A DNA stretch of 56,517 nt, taken from Gemmatimonadota bacterium (lineage in GTDB: Bacteria; Gemmatimonadota; Gemmatimonadetes; Longimicrobiales; Gaopeijiaceae). The translations under genes and the position numbers were made by a program. A model generated the notes under the pieces. That model ran no database searches. It worked only from the letters and a program-made list of their open reading frames with translations, and was not told the DNA's origin. Location of the stretch: NCBI GenBank assembly GCA_009692105.1, contig SHZS01000006.1, forward strand, positions 1 to 56,517, read 5' to 3'. This document shows positions 1 to 8,431 of this stretch, one piece after another. The number at the start of each line of letters is the position of its first letter. Within the stretch, counting starts at the first letter, position 1.

Positions 1-2
1 CG

Positions 3-1496
3 ACCCTGTACCCGCAGCTCTGGAGCTACATGAGCTCGGTGTTCCGCGTCTCGATGTGGATCTACGCCACGCTCTTCTTCGCCGAGTCGGCCACGCTCTA
101 CGTCTACTACTACGGATGGGAGCGTTGGAAGGAGGGGAGGGCAAAGCTGGGCCACTGGGGACTCGGGATCCTGCTCAACGTGTGGGGGACGGCGGTGATG
201 TTCATCGCGAACTCCTGGATCACCTTCATGATGAGCCCCCCCCGCGACCTCACCCCAGACATGTCTCCCGACACAGTGAAGTTCTGGAGCGCGTTCGCGA
301 ACGCGACCTGGATGCCGATGAATATCCACCGCCTCATCGCGAACGCCGTGTTCGGCGGATCCGTCGTGGCAGCTTACTCGGCCTATCGGTTCCTCAAAGC
401 CGAGACGGATGAGGAGCGGGCCCACTACGACTGGATGGGCTACGTGGGTAACCTCATCGCGATCGGAACCTTCCTACTGCTTCCGTTCGCGGGATATTGG
501 CTGGGCCGGGAAATCTACGAGTACAACCAGCAGATGGGCGTCACGATGATGGGCGGCTTCATGAGCTGGCTCTGGATCGTCCAGGCCTTCCTCATCGGCG
601 TCCTCTTCCTGACCGGGAATTACTACCTGTGGGTGGGACTGGGACGAATCCCCGGCGGTGAGCGCTTCGCTCCGTATACGAAGTACATGCTCATGATCAT
701 CGTCATCGGCGTCATGGTCTGGGCCACGCCACACTCCATGATCGCGGACCGCGAGGAGCTGGCCGCCATGGGGGGCACGCTCCACCCCTTCCTGGGGGCG
801 CTGGGTGTCATGAGCGCGAAGAACACCGCCGTGAACATTATGATCCTGACCACCTTCCTGTCCTTCCTCCTGTACCGCCGTGCGAACAAGATCCCCACGG
901 TTTCCTGGGCGAAGACGGGGACCATCACGCAGGGAATCGTGCTCGGGGTCGCGGCCATGGTGGTGCTCTTCTACGGGATCTGGGGCTACTTCGTCCCAGC
1001 GATCGTGCGGATCGGGTTCTCGGTTTACCAGGTGCTGACCGTCCTCTTCACGATCATCACTGTCCTCACTCTGGACCTCTTCATAGCACGGGGAGCCCAG
1101 TCACGGGGCGAGATCCGGTGGGGGCAGATGCCGGCCCGGTCCCAGTATGCCCTCTTCGTGCTCGTGGTGACCTTCACCTGGCTGATGGGTCTGATGGGGT
1201 TCGCGCGGAGCGGCATCCGGCAGCATTGGCATATCTACGAGGTGCTCCAGGACACGAGCCCCTACGCAGCGACCCCGGCGCTAGGGTATGCGGCCCGGAT
1301 CATCAGCGTCTGCGTCCTCATCTTCCTCGCGATGATCGCGTTCGTGTTCTGGATCGGGGGAATGATCGCCAAGCCCGAGTTGGTCCCCGGGAAGGCGAAG
1401 GGCGCGGCGCCTGCCACCCGCTCGCCCCAGGGAAGCGGATCCGGCGGGCCTGGTCGGGACCTGGACTCCGGGCTCCAGCCGGCCCCGGGGCACTGA
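3..1496 (+). CDS. CydA-like (cytochrome bd subunit I-like) multi-TM protein, 5' partial
   Basis: The reading frame is open to the left edge, so the N-terminus lies outside the window; the first Met at base 30 is probably internal. About a dozen hydrophobic helices are visible. Similarity to cytochrome bd subunit I is seen in 'FFAESATLYVYYYGWERW' followed by 'FIANSWITFMM', which resemble the CydA FFLEST...GWDR and ANGW blocks, and in 'GIRQHWHIYEVL', which resembles the GRQPW motif. No long Q-loop is evident. The C-terminal ~35 residues are Gly/Pro-rich and probably disordered. In ordinary bd oxidases this subunit carries the hemes and oxidises quinol, with CydB as partner. Here no CydB follows; the next genes encode c-type cytochromes, so a quinol:cytochrome c or cytochrome c-linked role is possible (inference). 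The heme ligands expected near the N-terminus cannot be checked. Confidence 0.75.
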   Translation, partial: TLYPQLWSYMSSVFRVSMWIYATLFFAESATLYVYYYGWERWKEGRAKLGHWGLGILLNVWGTAVMFIANSWITFMMSPPRDLTPDMSPDTVKFWSAFANATWMPMNIHRLIANAVFGGSVVAAYSAYRFLKAETDEERAHYDWMGYVGNLIAIGTFLLLPFAGYWLGREIYEYNQQMGVTMMGGFMSWLWIVQAFLIGVLFLTGNYYLWVGLGRIPGGERFAPYTKYMLMIIVIGVMVWATPHSMIADREELAAMGGTLHPFLGALGVMSAKNTAVNIMILTTFLSFLLYRRANKIPTVSWAKTGTITQGIVLGVAAMVVLFYGIWGYFVPAIVRIGFSVYQVLTVLFTIITVLTLDLFIARGAQSRGEIRWGQMPARSQYALFVLVVTFTWLMGLMGFARSGIRQHWHIYEVLQDTSPYAATPALGYAARIISVCVLIFLAMIAFVFWIGGMIAKPELVPGKAKGAAPATRSPQGSGSGGPGRDLDSGLQPAPGH

Positions 1497-1545
1497 GCGG
1501 GCTACACGGGAAGAGACGAGTCAGCATTATGGAGAAGAAGCAGCC

Positions 1546-2343
1546 ATGGCTTCGGTAGATCTCAAGGTCGGTGGGGTAATCCTCACAACCATCGGGTTCT
1601 ATACCCTGGTGGCAAATATCATCCCCCAGGTTCAGTCCGAGGTGCCCGAAGTCCTTGCGTTCAGCGCGAACGTCTCACCGGAAGAGCTCGTCGCGGCGGG
1701 AGATGGGCTGTTCAATGGCGCGGGTGGATGCACCGCGTGCCACGCGGAATCACCCGGGGCGAGAGCCCCTAACCTGCTCACGGATTACCGCGGGCAGGGC
1801 ACGATCGGAGCACGCTGCGACACGCGGGTCCCCGGGACTACATGCAAGGAGTACCTGTACCAGTCCCTCATAACCCCCATGGCTCATGTCGTGGACGAGT
1901 ACGCGCCTATCATGCCTGAAGTGGGCCGGGTGATGACCCCCGCGCAGGTCTGGTCCCTTGTGGCCTTCCTCGAATCGAATGGAGGGGAGATCACGGTTAC
2001 GGGCGCAGACATTCCCCCCGAGGCCCCCCGAGGGGCGGGAGGGGCGGTGGTCGCCGCGGGTGGTGGCATGATGGTCACGGGAACGGATCCCGCTGAGATC
2101 GTCGGCCAGAACTGCATGACCTGCCACCAGGTTGGAACGACGGGCGTGCCCCTCGGCCCGCGTCTGAATGGCGTGGGGACTCGCCTCACCCCGGAGCAGC
2201 TCCGGCAGTCGATCCTCGACCCAGCGGCCGCCGCGTCTCCCGGATTCGAGGCCCTCATCCAGACCATGCCCAAGGATTGGGGTAACCGCCTGACCGCCAC
2301 CCAGCTCGAGTCGGTGGTCGGCTATCTGTCCGCGCTACCATGA
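1546..2343 (+). CDS. Membrane-anchored diheme cytochrome c
   Basis: 265 aa. A single hydrophobic segment (residues ~8-26) is either a signal anchor or an uncleaved signal peptide. Two CxxCH heme-c motifs are visible, CTACH at residues 62-66 and CMTCH at 190-194. Each is followed by a plausible Met ligand context, 'IMPEVG' near residue 123 and 'TMPKDWG' near 249. The two cytochrome domains are joined by a Gly/Ala/Pro-rich linker around residues 155-175. The start ATG has a good ribosome site (GGAGAAG, 1531-1537). The gene overlaps the next by 4 bases (ATGA), so the two are translationally coupled. Its likely role is periplasmic electron transfer from or to the upstream CydA-like subunit. The exact redox partner is inferred from position only. 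Confidence 0.88.
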   Translation: MASVDLKVGGVILTTIGFYTLVANIIPQVQSEVPEVLAFSANVSPEELVAAGDGLFNGAGGCTACHAESPGARAPNLLTDYRGQGTIGARCDTRVPGTTCKEYLYQSLITPMAHVVDEYAPIMPEVGRVMTPAQVWSLVAFLESNGGEITVTGADIPPEAPRGAGGAVVAAGGGMMVTGTDPAEIVGQNCMTCHQVGTTGVPLGPRLNGVGTRLTPEQLRQSILDPAAAASPGFEALIQTMPKDWGNRLTATQLESVVGYLSALP

Positions 2344-3125
2344 AATCCTACCTCGGGCATCCGTTCTGGCAGACGACGATCGTCATCGTCACAGCCTTCG
2401 CGGTGATCCGGTTCGGGATTCCGTATCTCCCGCCCCTCATCGGCCTCGCGAGTGCGCCCGTCCCGTCGACCGTGGTCTTCCAGTACACGGTCACGGTGAT
2501 CGTCGGGCTTCTCGTGTGGGCGAGCTCCAACGAGGAGCGATGGCAGGCCTTCAAGGGACCGATCTGGAGCCTCCTCGTCCGGCCCGAGCAGCGGGTCCTC
2601 CGGGGGATCCTCCTGGTGCTCATCCCCGGCCTCGTGGCGTTTATCACATACGACACGGTGCGCCCCAAGTTTGCGGCGCCCCCGACGCTGCGCTCGATCC
2701 ACCCCGCCCCTCCGAGCCAGATCACCTTTCGGGGTGAGACGATGGTCCTGGACAGGCTCGAGAACCCGCTCCGCGCAGCCGGGCGGACGGACGAGGCGTC
2801 CGCGACCGGAAAGACCGTGTACTACCAGAACTGCATGCCTTGCCACGGTGACTACCTGGACGGGCTAGGGCATTTCGCGACCGGCTTCAGCCCCCAGCCC
2901 CTCCCTCTCCGAGGAGGAGGGACGATCGCCCAGCTCACGGAGAGCTTCGTGTTCTGGCGGATCGCGAAGGGGGGTCCGGGACTCCCCCGGGAAGGGGCGC
3001 CCTGGAACTCCGCGATGCCCGCCTGGGAAGAGTTTTTGACCGCGGACGAAATCTGGGCGGTGATCATCTTCCTCTACCAGCAGGCTGGGGTCTCGCCCCG
3101 GACCTGGGGGGAGGTGGTCGAATGA
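2340..3125 (+). CDS. Monoheme cytochrome c with N-terminal membrane helices
   Basis: 261 aa. There are about three hydrophobic segments in the first ~105 residues: 'TTIVIVTAFAVIRFGI', 'STVVFQYTVTVIVGLLVW' and 'GILLVLIPGLVAFI'. A soluble C-terminal cytochrome c domain follows with one heme motif, CMPCH at residues 165-169, and a likely distal Met in 'NSAMPAWEEFL'. The C-terminal 'EIWAVIIFLYQQAG' helix is typical of class I cytochromes c. Translation begins in the stop codon of the upstream cytochrome (ATGA) and ends overlapping the next gene by 4 bases, so three cytochrome genes form one coupled unit. The membrane part suggests it is a subunit of a membrane complex rather than a free carrier (inference). 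Confidence 0.87.
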   Translation: MKSYLGHPFWQTTIVIVTAFAVIRFGIPYLPPLIGLASAPVPSTVVFQYTVTVIVGLLVWASSNEERWQAFKGPIWSLLVRPEQRVLRGILLVLIPGLVAFITYDTVRPKFAAPPTLRSIHPAPPSQITFRGETMVLDRLENPLRAAGRTDEASATGKTVYYQNCMPCHGDYLDGLGHFATGFSPQPLPLRGGGTIAQLTESFVFWRIAKGGPGLPREGAPWNSAMPAWEEFLTADEIWAVIIFLYQQAGVSPRTWGEVVE

Positions 3126-4768
3126 TGCGCCGTCTCGAGGCTGCCGTGGTCGCCTTCCCCGCGGGGCTCCTTGGACGCACCGCCCTCGCCGCATGCGCAG
3201 GCATCTCGATGCTGGCCACCCTCGCCCATCCCGCCCGCGCCCAGGATGGGGAACGCGGGAAGCTGGTCTACGAGCAGTGGTGCTCGCAGTGTCACGGCCT
3301 CCAGGGCGATGGCACGGGCCCGGCCGCGCAGCGTATGCTCACGCGGCCGAGGGACTTTACCCGGGGCCTCTTCCAGATCCGAACCACGGCCGGAGGGGAG
3401 ATCCCAACCGATGAGGATATCCTCCACGTGATCAACGTCGGGATGCCGGGGACCACGATGCCCGCCTGGGAGGCGCTACTTCCGGAGGGCGACCGCCAGG
3501 CTCTGGTCGCGTATGTGAAGAGCTTCTACCCACCCTTCGCGACCCTCCCGGCCCCGGTCCCGCTCACCTTATCGAGTGGGGGACGGGCCTCCGATGACCG
3601 GATCGCGGAGGGTCGGCTCTTCTACGATTCGATCCAGTGCTGGCAGTGCCATGGCCAGGCGGGACGGGGAGACGGCCCCGGAGCCGCTGAGCTCGACGAC
3701 GAATGGGGGAACCCTATTCGAGCGGCTGACCTGACCCAGAGCTGGATGTTCAACGGCGGGAGCACCGCCGATGATATATACCGTCGGCTCCGCACGGGGC
3801 TGGACGGGACCCCAATGCCTTCGTTCTCGGACCTGCTCAACGCGGGGTTCATGACCGACGACCAGTTGTGGAGTCTCTCACATTACGTGCGGAGCCTCTC
3901 GCCGGCGGATCCTCCCCAGGTCCAGGAAGTCATCCAAGTCGAGCGGGCGGCCCGGTTCGTGGAGGTGCCCCGGCTCGCCTCGGACGAGCGTTGGGACGAG
4001 GTAGAGGCCTTCTACGTTCCGCTGGTGGGACAGATCATCACCGGTGATCGCGCCTTCGATCCGGCGGTGACGTCCGTCTGGGTCCAAGGGATACACGACG
4101 GCACCGAGCTGGCGATCCGCGTCACCTGGAGCGACCGCTCGAAAAGCCCGGACCCGACGTGGCAGCAGCTCTGGCAACCCCGCGTCCTGGCTGCGCTCGA
4201 GCCAAAGGGACTCGGGCGGGAGCCCGGCGCGAGGCCGGACCGGCTGAGCATCCAATTCCCGGCCGTGATCCCGGAAGGGATGGATCGGCCCTACTTTCTG
4301 ATGGGGGATTCCGACACCCCGGTAAATCTCTGGCAGTGGAGGAGCGACCAGACACGCCCCCAGCGAGCGACGGGAAGGGGCGTGAACGACATCACGACGA
4401 CCGGGCCGGGCATCCTCACCTCGGATGCACAGTGGGTGAACGGCCAGTGGCAGGTCGTGTTCCGCCGCGACTTCGAGCCGAACAATGCGGAGACTGAGCT
4501 CCGCTTCGAGCTCGGGCGCCCGGTGCCGATGGCGTTCTTCGTTTGGGACGGCGACAGTGGCGAGGATGGAACCCGGGGAGCGATCAGCACCTGGTACTTC
4601 CTCAATCTCGAGGAGGAGACGCCTGTCTCTACCTACATCGCACCCTTCCTCGCCTTCCTCATCACGGGAGCGCTGGGGCTGCTCGCGATCACTCGCGCAA
4701 GAAGGAGGGACCGCGAAAGTGCGATCGGGGGTACACCGGCCGCCGCCACCGCCGCTTCGACTTCATGA
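3122..4768 (+). CDS. Diheme cytochrome c fused to ethylbenzene-dehydrogenase-like heme-b domain
   Basis: 548 aa. A Sec signal peptide ends near residue 40 ('HPARAQ'). Two class I cytochrome c domains follow, with CSQCH at 54-58 and CWQCH at 173-177; Met ligands may lie in 'TTMPAWEALL' and 'TPMPSFSDLL'. From about residue 265 the sequence has the beta-sandwich pattern of EB_dh-type gamma subunits ('GTELAIRVTWSDRSKSPDPTW', 'PYFLMGDSDTPVNLWQW', 'WQVVFRRDFEPNN', 'MAFFVWDGDSGED'). A C-terminal membrane helix ('TYIAPFLAFLITGALGLLAI') precedes a basic tail. In type II DMSO-reductase-family enzymes the EB_dh subunit binds heme b and passes electrons from a molybdenum/Fe-S subunit. No such catalytic subunit is in the window. 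Covalent linkage to two heme-c domains and a membrane anchor suggests an electron relay in the respiratory island. Confidence 0.85.
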   Translation: MMRRLEAAVVAFPAGLLGRTALAACAGISMLATLAHPARAQDGERGKLVYEQWCSQCHGLQGDGTGPAAQRMLTRPRDFTRGLFQIRTTAGGEIPTDEDILHVINVGMPGTTMPAWEALLPEGDRQALVAYVKSFYPPFATLPAPVPLTLSSGGRASDDRIAEGRLFYDSIQCWQCHGQAGRGDGPGAAELDDEWGNPIRAADLTQSWMFNGGSTADDIYRRLRTGLDGTPMPSFSDLLNAGFMTDDQLWSLSHYVRSLSPADPPQVQEVIQVERAARFVEVPRLASDERWDEVEAFYVPLVGQIITGDRAFDPAVTSVWVQGIHDGTELAIRVTWSDRSKSPDPTWQQLWQPRVLAALEPKGLGREPGARPDRLSIQFPAVIPEGMDRPYFLMGDSDTPVNLWQWRSDQTRPQRATGRGVNDITTTGPGILTSDAQWVNGQWQVVFRRDFEPNNAETELRFELGRPVPMAFFVWDGDSGEDGTRGAISTWYFLNLEEETPVSTYIAPFLAFLITGALGLLAITRARRRDRESAIGGTPAAATAASTS

Positions 4769-4802
4769 GACGGACACCGACCCACCCTGGAGGGGATGAA
4801 GT

Positions 4803-5720
4803 ATGAGAGAAAGCAAGCAGCTGTTTAGAGTTCTAATGCCAATGGTCCTCGCGGCCGCCGCCGCGGGATGCGGGGGAGGCGACTCCGGAGGTGGAGGGGC
4901 ACCCGCCGCGAGCGAAGGAGCCGCCGCACCAGCCGCGATGCCCTTCGACGTGGCGACTGCCGGGAACGTCAGCGGTATGGTGATGTTCGAGGGAACGGCA
5001 CCGGCACCGGCCGCCATCGACATGGCGTCGGAGGCCACCTGCGCAGCCAAGCACACGTCGCCGCCCACGACCGAGGACTTCAAGGTGGCCGGCGGACATC
5101 TCGGGGACGTCTTCATCTACGTCAGGTCGGGACCTACAGATGGGATGACCTTCCCGGTCCCCGCCGAGGCGGCCGTCATCGATCAGAGTGGCTGCCAGTA
5201 CGTCCCTCACGTCACCGGCGTGCAGGTGGGTCAGACCCTGACGTTCCGTAACTCGGACGGAGTGTTGCACAACGTGAGCGCCTCCCCGACGGTCAACCGG
5301 CCGTTCAACATCGGCCAGCCGGGGGCAGTGCGGGAGACGAACCGGACGCTGACCTCGCCGGAGATCATGGTGCCCCTCAGGTGTCAGGTACACGGCTGGA
5401 TGAACAGCTTTGTTGGCGTCACGGCGAATCCGTACCAAGCCGTCTCGAGCGAGGGGGGCACCTTCGACCTACGGAACCTTCCGCCCGGCCAGTACGTGGT
5501 CGAGGCGTGGCACTCGCGTCTCGGCACCCAGCAGCAGACCGTGACCGTGACGACCGGCCAGACGGCCCAGATCACCTTCACCTTCACCCAAGCGATGATC
5601 GCGAGCGCGGTGGTCCCGATGGGCGCGCCGCTCGATCCTCACGACCATGGTCCGGTCGCGATGGGGACGGGAAGCACCGGCGAACATGTTCACGGAGCGG
5701 CGGCAGCAGCCGGCAGTTGA
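4803..5720 (+). CDS. Cupredoxin-type lipoprotein with carboxypeptidase-regulatory-like domain
   Basis: 305 aa. A lipoprotein signal ('LAAAAAGC') is followed by a Gly/Ser/Ala-rich linker. The central domain has a type 1 copper pattern: H156 in 'VLHNVSA', then C194, H197 and M200 in 'LRCQVHGWMNSFVGV'. C-terminal to it is a small beta domain ('GTFDLRNLPPGQYVVEAWH') of the carboxypeptidase-regulatory type. The tail carries several His residues ('DPHDHG', 'GEHVHG') that could also bind metal. It lies between the cytochrome genes and coxB, has a clear ribosome site (GGAGGGG) and is probably co-transcribed with them. A role as a membrane-tethered copper electron carrier feeding the oxidase is an inference from fold and position; a copper-storage or CuA-assembly role is an alternative. 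Confidence 0.82.
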   Translation: MRESKQLFRVLMPMVLAAAAAGCGGGDSGGGGAPAASEGAAAPAAMPFDVATAGNVSGMVMFEGTAPAPAAIDMASEATCAAKHTSPPTTEDFKVAGGHLGDVFIYVRSGPTDGMTFPVPAEAAVIDQSGCQYVPHVTGVQVGQTLTFRNSDGVLHNVSASPTVNRPFNIGQPGAVRETNRTLTSPEIMVPLRCQVHGWMNSFVGVTANPYQAVSSEGGTFDLRNLPPGQYVVEAWHSRLGTQQQTVTVTTGQTAQITFTFTQAMIASAVVPMGAPLDPHDHGPVAMGTGSTGEHVHGAAAAAGS

Positions 5721-5737
5721 CGGGAGGAAGATCCCCG

Positions 5738-5767
5738 GGAGGTGCCGGCCGGGTGGCCGGCATCTCC
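5738..5767 (+). terminator. GC-rich hairpin between cupredoxin gene and coxB
   Basis: A 13-bp stem (GGAGGTGCCGGCC paired with GGCCGGCATCTCC, one G-T wobble) closes a GGGT loop in the 116-base gap before coxB. No T-run follows, so it may attenuate transcription or stabilise mRNA ends rather than act as a classical terminator. Confidence 0.4.
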
Positions 5768-5836
5768 GCCCTCCCACGGGAGGATCACCCTCTGGCCTAG
5801 CCCCGTCCTTGGGACGGGAACAGGAGTAGAAGTCGC

Positions 5837-6559
5837 ATGAACTGGATGTTCCCTCAGAGTGTGTCGACGTTCGGTCCGGAGATCGATCGCCTCTACTACA
5901 TCATCCTCGCCATCACCGGGGTGGTGTTCGTCCTTACCGAAGTCCTTCTCTTCTATTTCCTCATCCGCTATCGGGCAAGGGAGGGTCACAAGGCCGAATA
6001 CAACCACGGTAACACGAAGGCCGAGGTCATCTGGACCACGGTTCCTTTCGTGATCGTGGTCGGCCTGGCCCTCATGAGCGTAGGGGTGTGGAAGCGGATC
6101 AAGGATCCCAGTGCTTTCCCCCCGAACGCTTACCAGATCATCGTGACGGCACGCCAGTTCGAGTGGGAAGCCACCTACCCCGGCGCTGACGGCCAGCTCC
6201 GTACGGCAGACGACTTCAAGCTGCTCAACCGGCTGAACGTCCCGGTCAACCGACCGTTCGTCGTCAATCTCGAGTCATCGGACGTGATCCATTCCTTCTT
6301 CGTCTACCCGTTTCGGGTGAAGCAGGACGTCGTCCCCGGGATGACAATCCCCGTCTGGTTCGAGGTGACGGCTACGGGGGAGTACGCGCTGGGGTGTGCC
6401 GAACTCTGCGGGTTCGGCCACTACAGCATGGACGGAACGGTAATGGTGCAAACCCAGACCGAGTTCCAGGCCTGGGAGGCCACGCAGATCGCGGCCCGCG
6501 CAGCGGCCGGCGTGGCGAACCTGGCGGCTGCGGGCGCGACGGGCGCCCCAGCAAACTAG
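5837..6559 (+). CDS. coxB: Cytochrome c oxidase subunit II
   Basis: 240 aa. Two N-terminal membrane helices ('LYYIILAITGVVFVLTEVLL' and 'VIWTTVPFVIVVGLALMSVG') anchor a periplasmic CuA domain. The CuA ligands are visible: His in 'DVIHSFFVYPFRVKQDVVPG', then C187-A-E-L-C191-G-F-G-H195-Y-S-M198. The aromatic electron-entry patch is represented by 'QFEWEATYPGADG'. No fused cytochrome c domain is present at the C-terminus, so electrons must come from separate donors, for which the upstream cytochromes and cupredoxin are candidates. The C-terminus is Ala-rich. It is the first gene of a coxB-A-C-D cluster and is preceded by AGGAG about 10 bases before the ATG. Confidence 0.97.
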   Translation: MNWMFPQSVSTFGPEIDRLYYIILAITGVVFVLTEVLLFYFLIRYRAREGHKAEYNHGNTKAEVIWTTVPFVIVVGLALMSVGVWKRIKDPSAFPPNAYQIIVTARQFEWEATYPGADGQLRTADDFKLLNRLNVPVNRPFVVNLESSDVIHSFFVYPFRVKQDVVPGMTIPVWFEVTATGEYALGCAELCGFGHYSMDGTVMVQTQTEFQAWEATQIAARAAAGVANLAAAGATGAPAN

Positions 6560-6637
6560 AGCAAGCGTGACCGGGGCATTTTGACCGGTGCCGGGGATGA
6601 TTCGACCACCTTGCCTAAACCCATTGAGGGCACGGAA

Positions 6638-8419
6638 ATGAGCATGACCGCAACGAGAACGGACTACGATCTCCTTCCCTATGCCGGGGAGCACCACGAG
6701 GAGCTCTCGTTCATCCGTAAGTACATATTCTCCACGGACCACAAGACGATCGGGAAGCAGTTCCTCTTCATGAGCCTGATCTTCATGTTGCTGGGCGGGA
6801 TCATGGCCATGATGATCCGGTGGCAGCTCGGCTTCCCGGGTCAGCCTATGCCCGGAGGAACCCTCCTCCCGGAGACGATGAGCCCGGGCGGCATCATCCT
6901 GCCGGAGTTCTATGCCTCCCTTCTCACCATGCACGGCACCTTCATGATCTTCTTCGCGATCATGCCGCTGCTCGTGGGAGTGTTCGGCAATCTGCTGATC
7001 CCGCTCCAGATCGGGGCGCCGGACATGGCTTTCCCGAAGCTGAACATGCTCTCCTTCTGGCTGGCCGTTCCGTCCGGCCTCATGATGCTCGCAAGCTTCT
7101 TCGTGATAGGAGGGGCCGCGGGTTCGGGGTGGACAGCCTACGCCCCCCTCTCGGCAGACGGACAGTACACGGGCGTGTACATGGGCCAGCGGCTCTGGCT
7201 ATTGGCGCTCTTCATCCTTGGGTTCTCGTCCATCACGGGCGCCGTGAACTACATCACGACCGTGATCAACATGCGCGCGCCGGGGCTAACCTGGTTCCGC
7301 CTCCCCCTGAGCGTCTGGGCCCTCTTTATCACGGCGATCCTCGCGCTCCTCGCCATGCCGATCCTGGCCGGGGCACTCATCATGCTCTTCACCGACCACG
7401 CGCTCGGAACCACCTTCTTCCGCCCCGCTGCAGGCGGTGAGCCACTGCTCTGGCAGCACCTCTTCTGGTTCTTCGGACACCCGGAGGTCTACATCCTGAT
7501 CCTCCCGGCGATGGGGATCGTGTCCGAGATTCTCGCGAATGGGGCCCGGAAGCCGGTCTTCGGATACAAGGCGATGGTGTTCGCGATCTGCGCGATCGCC
7601 TTCCTCGGGTGGATCGTCTGGGGTCACCACATGTTCATGAGCGGGATGAACCCAATGCTGGGCACCACGTTCATGTTCTCGACGATCGTGATCGCGGTCC
7701 CCTCCGCGATCAAGGTGTTCAACTGGCTCGGCACGCTATGGAAGGGGAGCATCGTGTTCCACGTACCCTTCCTCAACGCGGCCGCGTTCGTGTCCCTTTT
7801 CATCATTGGCGGCCTGTCGGGCGTCTTCATGGCCTCGACACCCGTGGACATCGTGATCACCGACACCTACTTCATCGTGGCTCACATCCACTACGTGCTT
7901 TTCGGGGGGAGCCTCTTCGGGATCTTCGCCGGGATCACCTATTGGTACCCGAAGATGTTCGGGACCATGATGAACGAGCTCTGGGGCAAGATTCACTTCG
8001 CTGGTACCTTCGTCACGTACAACCTGGTCTTCTTCCCCATGCACGAGCTCGGTCTCCAGGGGATGATGCGCCGGATCTATGACCCGAACAATTACGTATA
8101 CCTCCAGCACCTACAACCGCTGAACACCTTCATCTCGGTATCGGCGTTCGCCCTCTTCGCCTTCCAGATGATCTTCATGGTCAACTTCCTCTACTCGATC
8201 TGGTTCGGGAAGAAGGCCGCGGACAACCCATGGAGGGCCACGACGCTCGAGTGGTCAACGCCCTCACCGCCACCCCACGGCAACTTCCAGCAGATGCCGA
8301 CCGTCTACCGTGGGCCGCATGAGTACAGCGTACCCGGAGCGCGTGAGGATTTCAGTCCGCAGTGGGAGTCCGGAGGCGCCGGAGCACCCAGTCCCACACA
8401 CCATGCCACCGCTCACTGA
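6638..8419 (+). CDS. coxA: Cytochrome c oxidase subunit I
   Basis: 593 aa from the ATG at 6638, chosen because GAGGG lies 7 bases upstream; a TTG 57 bases earlier would add 19 atypical residues. This is the heme-copper catalytic subunit. The CuB/His-Tyr region is 'FWFFGHPEVYILILPAMG', a further CuB His pair is in 'WGHHMFMSGMNP', and the heme His ligands are in 'TDTYFIVAHIHYVLFGG'. The Glu of the GHPEVY motif marks it as an A1-type oxidase with a D-channel glutamate. Twelve or more membrane helices are evident. It reduces oxygen to water and pumps protons. It sits 78 bases after coxB and 12 bases before coxC. Confidence 0.97.
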   Translation: MSMTATRTDYDLLPYAGEHHEELSFIRKYIFSTDHKTIGKQFLFMSLIFMLLGGIMAMMIRWQLGFPGQPMPGGTLLPETMSPGGIILPEFYASLLTMHGTFMIFFAIMPLLVGVFGNLLIPLQIGAPDMAFPKLNMLSFWLAVPSGLMMLASFFVIGGAAGSGWTAYAPLSADGQYTGVYMGQRLWLLALFILGFSSITGAVNYITTVINMRAPGLTWFRLPLSVWALFITAILALLAMPILAGALIMLFTDHALGTTFFRPAAGGEPLLWQHLFWFFGHPEVYILILPAMGIVSEILANGARKPVFGYKAMVFAICAIAFLGWIVWGHHMFMSGMNPMLGTTFMFSTIVIAVPSAIKVFNWLGTLWKGSIVFHVPFLNAAAFVSLFIIGGLSGVFMASTPVDIVITDTYFIVAHIHYVLFGGSLFGIFAGITYWYPKMFGTMMNELWGKIHFAGTFVTYNLVFFPMHELGLQGMMRRIYDPNNYVYLQHLQPLNTFISVSAFALFAFQMIFMVNFLYSIWFGKKAADNPWRATTLEWSTPSPPPHGNFQQMPTVYRGPHEYSVPGAREDFSPQWESGGAGAPSPTHHATAH

Positions 8420-8431
8420 GGGAACCGATCG

